NCBI GenBank assembly: GCA_963678675.1
Contig: OY783195.1
Location: 12,560,505 to 12,624,504, forward strand
Direction of reading: 5' to 3'
Length of the DNA stretch: 64,000 bases
Source: Xiphydria camelus
Lineage: Eukaryota; Arthropoda; Insecta; Hymenoptera; Xiphydriidae
Position 1 is the stretch's first letter. Every line of letters starts with the position of its first letter. Of the stretch, positions 23,302-33,179 are shown piece by piece. The notes under the pieces are model-generated. The model had not been told where the DNA came from. It searched no databases and worked only from the letters and a program-made list of their open reading frames with translations. The position numbers and the translations under genes were made by a program.

Positions 23302-24419
23302 GGGAGTAGTCTCTTAAAACAAGGTCTTTTTTTAAGATTTTGTTTTTCATGATAAATATTTTACTAGAATTTTTATTTTTCTTTCGCACGTACTATTAGA
23401 GGTCTTACTGACAGAAAAACATTTTTTCTTGGTTCTTCGATGATTTTCTTTCTTGGTAAAGTCGTCTAAACATACTCCTGTTTATATCTGGTTGATATCA
23501 TATCTCGACTTTGAAATGTCTGAAAGCAGAAACTCAAGTCTATTCTTGAAGTATAGAGTTCCCGCTATAGCCAGAACTAAGATTTTATACTTTCAATAAA
23601 AACAAAACAAATGGCGGACTTTTGAAATTTTTGACCTCATATTTGCAACATGAATTGCTTATTAATGTGTTTAAATATTAATAAATAATTGTATGGCTTG
23701 TAACGGCGATAGACATTCATGTGTAGAATAAGCTCTTAAAATTTGAGCCTAATCGGTTTTGTCTTTTGTCATATCATGAGGTCTAAAAACGTTGTTTCGA
23801 GAAAAACGCGTTTCAAGTTTCTCTATGGAATAGATCGTTGTACCTAGGGAAAAAAACCTATTATCTACAATCAGCGATTCCTGCACCATACATTATTCCT
23901 TCAGCTTCTTCGAAGGCTTTATTTTATTCCGATCTAGCATTCCTGGGAGCTGTCCTGTTTTATTTGGAACTTCCAGTACTGCGACGATTAGCCCATGTAA
24001 TGCGCGCAGCGTCTTGTCGTTTCGAGAGATCCGCTGCTTCTTTGCCAATTTTTGAGCATGTTCTCGAACTTTCCAGAGCAAATCACAGTTTCTGCCTTAT
24101 TTCTACATATCGTACATCCAATTCAATACCGCCACAAGTGTAAATTATATAATTTTGAATAAGAAGGAAATAAAACAATGCTAGATCGGAATTCATAGGG
24201 CCATATATGCAAATATGGCATATTTTAAAACTTAACCACACAGGTGGCTATATTTCTTTTCAAAGTCCAATATGTTGGCACTGCAATAATCGCCATAAAA
24301 TCAAAAATAAAAATTTTGCAGTTATGGCGGTATTGAACTGGATGTACGATATATTGACTACAAGAATATGACGGTTTTGAAAAATCTAATTTTTGAAACA
24401 ATTTTAGGAGACTACCCCC
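23302..24419. mobile_element. TTAA-flanked non-autonomous element, 1118 bp
   Basis: TTAA at 23298-23301 and 24420-24423. The left end is GGGAGTAGTCTCTTAAAAC and the right end is the reverse complement of GGGGGTAGTCTCCTAAAAT, with 16 of 19 matching. An internal inverted pair (TATCGTACATCCAATTCAAT near 24110 and its complement near 24330) may be a nested or subterminal repeat. The open frame at 23838-24143 has no recognisable motif. Confidence 0.8.
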
Positions 24420-24423
24420 TTAA

Positions 24424-24681
24424 TACGTTCCCTGCCTACGTTTTTATGAAGACTTCCCGCATATGCCGCGTGGGGCGTATACGCCCCACGCTTTACAATT
24501 GTATTGTTTTATTTCTAGCGTATGCCTTACAATGAACACTTTCATTGCGAATTACGCCTAATGGCGTCAACGTACTCGCCCACTATGTGCGGATGACGCC
24601 GTAAGGCGTCATCCCCAATATTTAAATGCTTTAACAAAATATCCCTTCCGCACAGAAGAAAGGTCATCCGCCGCGAACGGG
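24424..24681. mobile_element. Probable TTAA-flanked element, 258 bp
   Basis: It sits exactly between the TTAA shared with its left neighbour (24420-24423) and the TTAA shared with its right neighbour (24682-24685). The ends TACGTTCCCTGCC and CCCGTTCGCGGCG (inward) are only partly alike. It carries GC-rich palindromic cores (GTGGGGCGTATACGCCCCAC; GACGCCGTAAGGCGTC). Confidence 0.55.
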
Positions 24682-24685
24682 TTAA

Positions 24686-24898
24686 CACGTTGACTACCGA
24701 CAGTGCGCAGACAGACGTTTATAAGTGTAGTAACGACTCACGTAAGAATTTTTTTAAAATTCCTCTTCTTTACTAAATTATGTGCAAAAATGCTTTACTA
24801 AATTATGTGCAAATGTAAAACTCTCGGTCTGATAGACCGAGACGGCGTGCGCGAAAAGTTTTTTCTCGGTCATATAGACCGAGACGGCAGTGAACGTG
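24686..24898. mobile_element. TTAA-flanked MITE, 213 bp, CACGTT ends
   Basis: TTAA at 24682-24685 and 24899-24902. CACGTTGACTACCG faces the reverse complement of CACGTTCACTGCCG. Internal repeats read CTCGGTC(T/A)(G/T)ATAGACCGAGACGG. The same end sequence occurs in the 42-bp element at 37854-37895. Confidence 0.78.
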
Positions 24899-25085
24899 TT
24901 AAATACAACGAACTAATGTGAATATTTTGGAAACTGAGAGAAATACGACGAATTGGAGAAAATTTAAATAGTTTAGACTTAGTGTGTCAAATGTTCAACT
25001 ATGACGGCATTACTAAGGACCGCGAGTTAATAATTTATTTAAAAAATGAGTTGAAGCAATCTTCTTGGAAATGGTGTTAAATGGG

Positions 25086-25620
25086 TCAAAATTAATTAAA
25101 TTTTGGCAGTACAAAAGTATATTGAATTATCAAAAGATATGGAAATAGAAAAGTTTTTCCACAAGTTGTAAACTATTTTGAAAAAACTAGTGATATCCCC
25201 AAAAATACATCAAAGATGTAAAAAATACTCCAAGCACTATGCGGGGCCACTTAAAAAATAGCCCACTAATAGCGGCATCGACAGAAAGCTCTCCAACAAT
25301 TTCAGCATGTGTTTCACCCCCGCTCCCTCCCCTACCCAAACAAAATTCACTTAAAAAAGCATTGATACCCGTATGTAGTGCCAAGGGCCTATATCAAGTA
25401 TATTTTTCATGGTGGACTAAACATATAAGAGGCGTATAAGTGCGAGTGAGAACTTCGATTAATATTTCACGCATTAATTCTGTATCATTCGGTATAATCA
25501 AACCCAACCGAGATCGAAATGACAAATGGCTATACCGAAACAGGCCACCAGTATTCAAAATGCTACTTGTGGCAGGCTCGTGTCTCAAGAAGTTGGTGAA
25601 TATTTGGCATTAGATTATTA
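25086..25620. other. Unassigned frames, no gene called
   Basis: Several short open frames overlap here on both strands (25187-25384 minus, 25239-25439 plus, 25394-25588 minus). None has motifs I recognise, and none starts within a convincing gene context. Confidence 0.4.
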
Positions 25621-25624
25621 TAAT

Positions 25625-25972
25625 TGTAAATTTCGAAATCAGAAATTTAACCAGGAGATTGATTTAGGTTGTAGAACTCAGACAATGTAAGATGTAGTTG
25701 CTGAAAACTATATTACAATTATTTACAGAGTCTTACGCACTAAACATAACCATAAACCTACAGTTTAACACCTACCTAAATCAATAAAATTGTCGTTAAT
25801 TTGCGAAAGTTATTGACGCTCGGATGTATCTTAGTTAGGCTTATCACGATGTTTACAGCTCGGAGCCAACTAATGTACTGCCCTCTCCGTTGAGGAGTAA
25901 CTCATGTGTTGGTCGCCCGATCGCTAGTGTCGCGCGACTAAGTTTTGGCGCTAAGAGCATTTAAAACTTACA
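25625..25972 (-). repeat. 3' LTR of Gypsy element
   Basis: 348 bp, TGTAAATTTCG...AAAACTTACA as read on the plus strand. It differs from the 5' LTR at position 25787 (A for C), at the GATGTATC/GATATATC site and near the element-proximal end. The first difference falls in the segment that pairs with the presumed primer-binding site. Confidence 0.95.
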
Positions 25973-25985
25973 TCCCCCCCTTTTT
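25973..25985 (-). promoter_or_regulatory. Polypurine tract of Gypsy element
   Basis: On the sense (minus) strand AAAAAGGGGGGGA directly abuts the TGT of the 3' LTR. This is the expected plus-strand priming site for reverse transcription. Confidence 0.88.
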
Positions 25986-26002
25986 AGTCAGAGGGTGAAG
26001 CC

Positions 26003-28998
26003 CTATGTATAAGGAACTAATTTACTGGCATGGAACAAGTTTGATTCGTTTTCCCTAGATCTACTGTCTATTAAATAAATCGTATCAGATATTTTATCTT
26101 TTATTCTGTAAGGTCCTGACCTTATTATATCTAATTTTTCTCTGTTCAGTTTATTTCCATGTTGAATATAAACTAAATCTCCAATTTTATAATCTATTTT
26201 TATTACATGTTTATCATAATAGGTTTTATTTTGAATGTGTACTTTTTTGAATTGTCTAACGCTAATTTTCTGTTGTCTTCTAAAAGTTGTTTATTTTATT
26301 ATCTTTTAGATTATCTGGTATGAAAGTATTATCTATTCCTGTTAACAGATAGTTTGGAGTGAATCCTGTTGAACTGTGTATAGTATTATTATACTCTTTT
26401 GTGCATTCCTCTGCTATTTTTGTCCATGATTTTCCTTTATTATCAAAAATTTTACATCTAATTCTATTTACTAATGTTTGATTTGTTCTTTCATTTAATC
26501 CGTTTGAGAAAGCACAATCTACTGCAGTGAAAATTAATGTTATGTTATTTTGGTTTGTGAATTGTTTGAATTGTGCAGAGTTTATTCCTGTATATTGATC
26601 TGTTAAAATGGTTTTAATTTTTCCATTTTTCTCTACTCTGCTTACTAATTGTATAAAGTCTTTTGCGATCTGAGTTTTGGATGTGCTAATATAAGCAAAT
26701 CTAGTGAAGTGATCTATAAGTAAATGCAAATATCTTTTTGTACTTTTTCCTTTAAGTCCTCCAATTGTGTCCAGCGACATTATTTCAAATGGTTTTTCAG
26801 CTGGACCTAACTGAACCTAACTGAACCTTTGAACCATCCTATTCTAGATTTGTTCTTAATGCATGTCTCGCAATTTCTGCATATAGTTTTAATATGTTTG
26901 TACATATTTTTGAAATAAAATTTATGACATATAGTTAAAATTAGTTGTTTTGAGCCTATGTGTCCTTGTTCTATATGTACTTTCTTAATAATTGAGACCC
27001 CGAAGTCTTCTGTTATCCATATTTTTTTTTGTTATTTATCAGTTTATAAATGATTTCATCTTTAATTTCGCCCGACTTATCTATTTTAATTAATTTTTGA
27101 TTTTCTCTAATCTCTTCAATTTGTAAAGTGTTTGCTGTCTTTATTGCGGATTGATTATCTGGGCTTTCATGTGATTCCAGTACAGGGTTTCTTGATAAGC
27201 AATCAGCTTCTGTATTCTCTTTCCCTGGATTGTAGACAATATCGAAGTCAAATTGAGATATGTAATTTAAAATTTCTATTAAATCTGGATCATTACTTTT
27301 TTTTATATTGAAGTTCTCTAATGGCCTATGATCTGTAAAAATGACAAACCTTTTCCCTATTAAATAATATTGCCAATAAAGAATTGCTTCTTTAATTGCT
27401 AGGCATTCTATGTATATAGCTTTTTTTGTTTTTTGTGTTTTGTTCAACTTTTTTGAGAAAAAGAATACTGTCTTTAAAGATTTATCCTCTTGGGGTTGTT
27501 TTAGTATTGCGTCATTCCTTCTGCACTGGCATCTGTAAATAAATATATTGGTGCTTTTTCATCAAATATTGCCAGTGCTGGAGCTGTAGATAAGTATTCT
27601 TTTGTTTTTACAAAACTGTCATTACATTGTTTTGACCAATGAAATTCTATATTTTTTCTTAATAGGTTACGTAGTGGGTCCAGTAGTATCGTGTGTTGAG
27701 GTATATATTCTATAAGTAAAAATTTATTTTCCCTAGAAATTGTCTCACTTGTTTCCTTGTCTGAGGTATAGGGAATTTCTTTATTGCTATTAAGTTATCA
27801 TTCATCGGTTTAATGTAATTGTTGCCAATTTTGTGACCTAGATATGTAATTTCATTTAAAGCAAATTGACATTTTCTTTCATTTAATTTAAATCCTTGAT
27901 CCTTTAACGCTTTTAGAGTTTGTTCTACATGTTTAATGTGTTCTTCATAAGTTTTTGAATGTATTAGTATGTCGTCTATGTAGTTTACTGCAAATTTATC
28001 TAGTTCTTTCCTTCTTATAACACTAGACAGGATTCTTTGAAAAATTGCTGGCGCCGACTTCAGGCCATATGGGAGGCAATTCCACTGCCAATGACCATGA
28101 TGTGTCACGAATGCTAATTTGTGTCTGTCCTTTTCGCGCACTGGTATCGACCAGAAAGCCGAGTTTACATCAAGTTTTGTGAAGAACTTGCAATTTCTGG
28201 CACGCAGAGTCAGATCATCAATCCTAGGGAATGGTTGACTCTCTGGCACAACAATTTTATTTAATTCTTTGAAGTCTATACAAAAGCGGGATCTTTTTCC
28301 TTCTTCTTTCTTGAAAACCATAGTGACTGGAGCTGCATATGGGCTACATGATTCTTCAATTAATTTTGCTTTCAACAATTCACTTACTTGCTTTTCAATT
28401 TCCTCTTTGTCTTGGAATGAGCATCTGTAAGGCTTCTTAGAAATATATTTATATTCTGTCAGTTTAATTGCGGCCTCATATCCTTTAATTTCTCCGATAT
28501 CAAACTTTGATTTTGCAAAGATGTCATTGTTTTCTTTAATTATGTCTTGTATATTGATTGTATTGTTGTTTTTTGTTATCGTGGCTTGAGTTTTATTTAT
28601 TTTTGCATTATTATCTTCGATTTTTATTTCGTTTTTAATAATTGGGCATTTCTGAGTTATGTTTAAGTTTTTATCTTGGCATAGTTTAAATTTTTGAATT
28701 ATATCTAATCCCAACAATATATCTTCTTTAAAATAATTATTTTTTACTATGAAGAATGGAAAGGTTTCTTCAATATTATGAATTGTAGTTTGTAAGTATA
28801 CTATACCCTTAGGTTTAGTTATTCCAGTTATTCCTTTTAAATTATTTCCCCCACTCATAATTTTATTTCCATTATTAATTTTATTTAAAAATTCGTGGCT
28901 TATTAATGATACATTAGCTCCAGAGTCATATAGACCTATAGCTGGCTTATTATTGACGAGAATTTTTACTCTTATAAGTGGGGTGACTATTCGTTTTT
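26003..28998 (-). pseudogene. pol: pol: protease, reverse transcriptase, RNase H, integrase (frame-broken)
   Basis: Pol begins in the -1 frame at the end of gag. Protease shows LYDSGANVSLIS (28927-28919 encodes the catalytic DSG). RT shows the VNYIDDILIHSK active site (YIDD at 27982-27971) and the LPYGLKSAPAIFQR motif. RNase H shows FTDHRPLENF and EADCLSRNP. Integrase has an HHCC zinc domain (26845-27005; GHIGSKQL, CRNCETC), a DDE core (SLDTIGG, ILTDQYTG, SNGLNERTNQT) and a GPY/F module (RSGPYRI at 26123-26106), ending at TAG 26005-26003. Frame breaks lie near 27715, 27510, 27012, 26805-26830 (a tandem 10-bp duplication is visible there) and 26283. All catalytic motifs I can check are intact, so the lesions look recent. 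Confidence 0.92.
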
Positions 28999-30054
28999 TG
29001 ATTCTTCTGTACTGGCTACAATTCTTTCGCTCTCTACATTATTTGTAATTTTAATTTTATCATTGTTTGGTCTCGAAATTTGTTTATCTTTTAATCTACA
29101 CCTATGCTCTGGGTGGTACCTATCTTTATAACCTAACTTTTCACAAATCGAACATGGTATCGTTTTGTTTTGTTTTGGTACTTTGTCATTATCTTTATCG
29201 TTTTTCTTAATGCTCATGTTTCCGAAATGCTTCAATTTAGACATTAAATCTTCCATAGTTAATATAGTTTTTCTCTCTAACCTACTCTGTATAAATTTTG
29301 GTAATTTAATTACTATTAAATCAATCTGAGTGTTGAGAGTCATTTTATCGTTAACTTCTAATAGTAAGTTTCTTCTTCTTAATGCATATTCTAATAACGA
29401 ACCATTCAAATATTGATAATCGTATGCATATGCAATGTCAGACCAGGATTGCACCGAGAAGGTTTCTATAAACGCGTTATTCCAAGTTTCCCAATTATTG
29501 TTTAATGAATTTTGTTTTAGAGAGACATTAAACCAGTCTAGTGCTGATTTTTCTAAGAACAATCTTAAAGTTTCAGCGTATTTATTTTGATTTATTCCCA
29601 CTCGGTTACACTCCCGAACAAACATCGATAGCCACGAGGTCGCTTTAAAATTTTCACCATTAAATTTCTCCAACACAATATCCTTAGCTAAACTACGACT
29701 GCTTTTCTCCAAGGTACTAGTGTTAGTGGTATCGGCATGTGTGATAGTGACTTCTTCCAAATATTCGTCACCTAGCACGACATTTCCTTCTTCATCCAAA
29801 TAAATATTTTGAAGTTCATCCGTCAGGGTCACTAACACATTTCTAAACTTATTTCTGGTTTTCAAACACTTAACTACATTTTTAACTACAGTTGTGTTGA
29901 AGAGTGAAGTATGATATGCACTGGTTCTTTTGTCTTGCGGGAATAGAAAAACTTCCTCTTGGCCCTCCAGTTGAATGGTTTTCACTTTAACTACGGAGCT
30001 CTTCGAATCGGCACCGGCTTCTGAGGTGAACTGGAACTTCGCTTTTACCCTCAT
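28987..30054 (-). CDS. gag: gag polyprotein of Gypsy element
   Basis: An intact 355-codon frame from ATG 30054, only 10 nt after the LTR edge, to TAG at 28989-28987. The C-terminal third has a Cys/His cluster (CSICEKLGYKDRYHPEHRC) of the zinc-knuckle-like type seen in insect Gypsy gag, followed by a basic tail. The middle (LEKFNGENFKATSWLSMF; FLEKSALDWF) resembles the capsid region of retrotransposon gag. It would assemble into particles that package the RNA. The last codons overlap the slippery heptamer that leads into pol. Confidence 0.92.
   Translation of the reverse strand: MRVKAKFQFTSEAGADSKSSVVKVKTIQLEGQEEVFLFPQDKRTSAYHTSLFNTTVVKNVVKCLKTRNKFRNVLVTLTDELQNIYLDEEGNVVLGDEYLEEVTITHADTTNTSTLEKSSRSLAKDIVLEKFNGENFKATSWLSMFVRECNRVGINQNKYAETLRLFLEKSALDWFNVSLKQNSLNNNWETWNNAFIETFSVQSWSDIAYAYDYQYLNGSLLEYALRRRNLLLEVNDKMTLNTQIDLIVIKLPKFIQSRLERKTILTMEDLMSKLKHFGNMSIKKNDKDNDKVPKQNKTIPCSICEKLGYKDRYHPEHRCRLKDKQISRPNNDKIKITNNVESERIVASTEESKNE
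28993..28999 (-). promoter_or_regulatory. A AAA AAC slippery site for -1 frameshifting, gag to pol
   Basis: In the gag frame the codons TCA AAA AAC GAA TAG contain the canonical heptamer A AAA AAC, two codons before the gag stop. Slipping back one base gives CGA ATA GTC, which continues into the protease frame without interruption. I have not checked for a downstream pseudoknot. Confidence 0.8.
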
Positions 30055-30064
30055 TGTATTGATT
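30053..30064 (-). promoter_or_regulatory. Probable self-primer binding site (Tf1-like)
   Basis: On the sense strand the 12 nt immediately after the 5' LTR are AATCAATACAAT, running into the gag ATG. They show no TGG and no match to a tRNA 3' end that I can recognise. They are perfectly complementary to ATTGTATTGATT inside the same LTR (plus-strand positions 30219-30230). In Tf1 of fission yeast the 5' end of the RNA folds back on an adjacent site like this and primes reverse transcription. Confidence 0.6.
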
Positions 30065-30410
30065 TGTAAATTTCGAAATCAGAAATTTAACCAGGAGATT
30101 GATTTAGGTTGTAGAACTCAGACAATGTAAGATGTAGTTGCTGAAAACTATATTACAATTATTTACAGAGTCTTACGCACTAAACATAACCATAAACCTA
30201 CAGTTTAACACCTACCTAAATCAATACAATTGTCGTTAATTTGCGAAAGTTATTGACGCTCGGATATATCTTAGTTAGGCTTATCACGATGTTTACAGCT
30301 CGGAGCCAACTAATGTACTGCCCTCTCCGTTGAGGAGTAACTCATGTGTTGGTCGCCCGATCGCTAGTGTCGCGCGACTAAGTTTTGGCGCTAAGCGTTT
30401 AAAACTTACA
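30065..30410 (-). repeat. 5' LTR of Gypsy element with TATA-like motif
   Basis: 346 bp. On the sense strand a TATAT motif (30268-30264) lies about 34-38 nt upstream of ATTGTATTGATT (30230-30219), the segment complementary to the presumed primer site. This places a plausible RNA start at or near 30230. Confidence 0.93.
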
Positions 30411-31019
30411 TAATATTGAATTGATTCTAATAATTTGAAAATACAGAAGTCAACAAACACAAACCCAGGTAGGGTTTTCCGACATTGGTAACGCGGGCCA
30501 GTACTGCTTCGGCATTGACAAACCATTAACGTCTATCGACATTGGGCCCATATTAGCGATTATATCGTTCCTTTACATGGCGAATGTTGATAGTTTATGT
30601 TAGTTTCTCTACGTTAATGCAGTACCACGTCAGCCACAAAATAATTATAAAGGCATTCCAGTACTGAAATATTCATATTCAACCATTATCGAGTAAGTAT
30701 CGAGATGATCCTGGAATATCCGTACTGCATTTTAAATGGTTAGGGGGGTGTAGAACTAGTAAAAGAATGACATCTCGGCAAACCGGTATTGTCTTACAGG
30801 TATCGAATCAGCATCGAGTCGATGTTAGTACAAAAATATTGTATTACGAAGCTAGAATCTGCATATAATCGATATCGCGATGACCTTGACCTGTTTGGTT
30901 ATATTGTATACACATGGTCGATATATTGATTTCCGACATTAACGCAGCATCACGTTAGGATTATTTGGGGGTTGCATTGAAAGCCGCTGTTTTTTCTTGT
31001 TTTTAAAATATTATATCAT

Positions 31020-31945
31020 AATAAAATGTGTAAATACCTCAATCGAAGTATTTACCCTTTCGGAAGTTATAACTTTTTCCCACTTTTCTGGCAGAAGTTG
31101 AATTCCGCGACGAAAGAATTGTCTTCTTTTCGAGCTAATCCACTCAGTAATCTAATTTTTGACTTCTTGGTAATTATGGATGTGTGTATCTTCCATGTTA
31201 TGTTGTACCGATCTAAATAAATGATAATCACTCGGAGTCAGAATAGGTCTGGAGAATACGCTGTGTGTGGGAGAACTTCCCATTCGAGCTCCATCAATGT
31301 TTCTTTCACGGCTGTAGCAACATGAGGCCTACCGTTGTCGTGAAAAAGAATCACATTTCAGTAATAACATGCAATTGATGGTCGTTTCTGTATCAAATTA
31401 TCATTTAAACGCGCCAATTGTTGATAACGTTCGGTAGTAATTATTTCATTCGGTTTCAACAGCTCATAATAAACGATACCTTCTATATCCCACCAAATCA
31501 AAAGCATTGTTTTGTGACCGTGGATGATTCGTTTTGGTATCGATATTGATGGTGGACCAGGATCAATCCATGATTTTTTGCGTTTCAGGTTGTCGAAATA
31601 GATCCATTTCTCATCACCGGTTACGATACGCCATAAAAAGCTTTACTTTTTATACTTGGCAAGCAAAAAAATGTTCAGACGATTAGCAATGGCATTTTCG
31701 GTCAATTCATGTGGCATCCACTTTCCTTCTCTTTCAATCTTTCTCATGGCATATCGACGTTGCGAAATTGTAGATTCGTATCGACTTCAAGCTGTTGAGC
31801 CTATTCTTTGAACGCGTCAGTAGGGTTATCTTCCAATAGAGCTTACAGTTGTTCATCTTCGAACTTCTTTGTTTGACCTGGCCATTCTTTAACCATTAGC
31901 ATCACAATTTCCACTTTTGAAGCGATGAAACCAGTCTCTACATAC
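31020..31945 (-). pseudogene. mariner transposase relic
   Basis: On the minus strand the translation reads VTGDEKWIYFDNLKRKKSW (first catalytic Asp near 31612), then WWDIEGIVYYELLKPNE, then [15 protein letters not shown] (second Asp near 31340) and [11 protein letters not shown], as in mariner D,D34D enzymes. The C-terminal FNFCQKSGK...GKYFD ending is near 31030. Stops and frameshifts interrupt it several times, mostly in the N-terminal third (31640-31945). I see no terminal inverted repeats around this copy. Confidence 0.85.
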
Positions 31946-32412
31946 AGTATTTGATGGAGCAGATTCAGCATAAGTTTGCACAAGTAATTGATGAGCTGCA
32001 GCAGCACTTTTTAGAAAATCAAAGTAGCATAGAAGTAGACTTATATTGTATAAAGTATAGTAGTTATAGACATAGACTTATATTGTCTAAAAATGGCAGT
32101 TAAATGACTGAATCTTAATGAAAAATATCTATAATTTAAAGTGATACAAGAAGTATTAGTTGCTGCGCATGACATAAGTACGAGTAGTTAGAGCCATCTA
32201 CTGGAGAACAGCGGCTTTCAATGCAATCTTCTAGTAAGATCGTCAAGGTGCCATTGGAAGTAATTTATCTGCCGATTGCTGTTCGACCAATACATCAACT
32301 TCAGCTCCGATTGGTCGATCAAGACGGCGACTTGGTGAATTTTCGCGGTGAAGTCATAATCGTGAGATTGCGCATAAAGTCATCGTAATGGACATCGTTT
32401 ACCACGGAAGGG

Positions 32413-32692
32413 AATATAAGAACGACCCGGTATGCCAAAATTCAGTCAGTCATCGAACGTCGCTCAGAGTGCTAATACGAGCAAACGTGGAATTCTTGAC
32501 GAGTCTGGATCTGAGAGTAAAAAAGACACTTCGAGGAGGAGAAGGAGGAAAGTGAGGCTACGGTTTTGCTGCTGCACCTTCATCATCTGCTGCGCACCAT
32601 GGAGGAGAAAATGGAGGTGTGTGTGTATGTGCTTCTCTTTTTTCTGCATTATTTTATTTACGTTCTTCAGTTATGGTATATTACTATGGTGA
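32413..32692 (+). promoter_or_regulatory. Core-promoter-like site and short basic/Cys-rich frame
   Basis: TATAAG at 32415-32420 lies about 27 nt before TCAGTCAGTC (from 32442), which matches the arthropod initiator TCAGT. This spacing is typical of insect TATA promoters and of retroelement 5' ends. An open frame (32432-32692) follows with an RRRRRK stretch and a hydrophobic Cys-rich tail, but its ATG is upstream of the initiator and I do not recognise it. It could be a relic LTR or LINE 5' end. Confidence 0.35.
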
Positions 32693-33179
32693 GATAATAG
32701 ATAACGGTGTTTTGCGAACCCTGAAAATGTCGTGACTTGAATTCTTCGATATTCCTTAGAGAAATTCATTATGAATCCGTAACGAAACATCTAACCACAT
32801 GGCTAATCATGTACGCTGAGATTTGACAAATCGAACATTCTCATAGATGACTGTTTTTAAAATTATTTTCTATCAAAATAATATGGTTTCACGTACTACG
32901 TTAATGTTCTTCATAATAACAGATTCCCGGGTGGGGTTGCACAATCGGCTCAATATCGGCCCAATATTGGAAGCCGGCATCACCTACATTAGCGTGATAT
33001 TGGCTCTTGATATCCGGCCGGTACAGGCAGCATGCTGGAATGATAAGACCGATGCGATGTCGAATGCCTACATTGGGTCGATGCTAGAAAATGACATTGA
33101 TCCAATGCTGAAAGACAACATCGATTCCACTGTTTCGAGCTTACTATTGCTACGTATATAGAACAAATAATAAATGATT

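Larger units (their letters stand above)
21280..25085 (+). repeat. Degenerate satellite, about 140 bp, split by insertions
   Basis: Units start with (T/C)CGATAATT(T/G)GTTTAA at about 21282, 21421, 21572 and 21706. Single units resume at 23145-23301 and 24899-25080. Each has an AATAAACTT...AAATAT...GAAACGG(T/C)GAGA core. The array is broken by the 22270-23121 repeat with its flanks, and by the composite of TTAA elements at 23302-24898. Joining the two sides of that composite at TTAA restores a continuous satellite unit. Confidence 0.7.
25625..30410 (-). mobile_element. Gypsy-type (Ty3/Metaviridae-like) LTR retrotransposon
   Basis: Two LTRs (25625-25972 and 30065-30410) are bounded by TGT...ACA and flanked by a 4-bp target duplication TAAT (25621-25624, 30411-30414). 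They differ by about 3 substitutions and one 2-nt indel, so the insertion is young. In sense order (minus strand) come LTR, gag, pol (protease, RT, RNase H, integrase with GPY/F), polypurine tract and LTR. This domain order with RNase H before integrase defines Gypsy. I see no env. Pol has at least five frame breaks, so this copy cannot make the full polyprotein. Confidence 0.96.

Noticed and set aside
25187..25588. Overlapping 62-66 residue frames as a host gene
   Set aside because: Frames overlap on both strands, with no splice or domain support.
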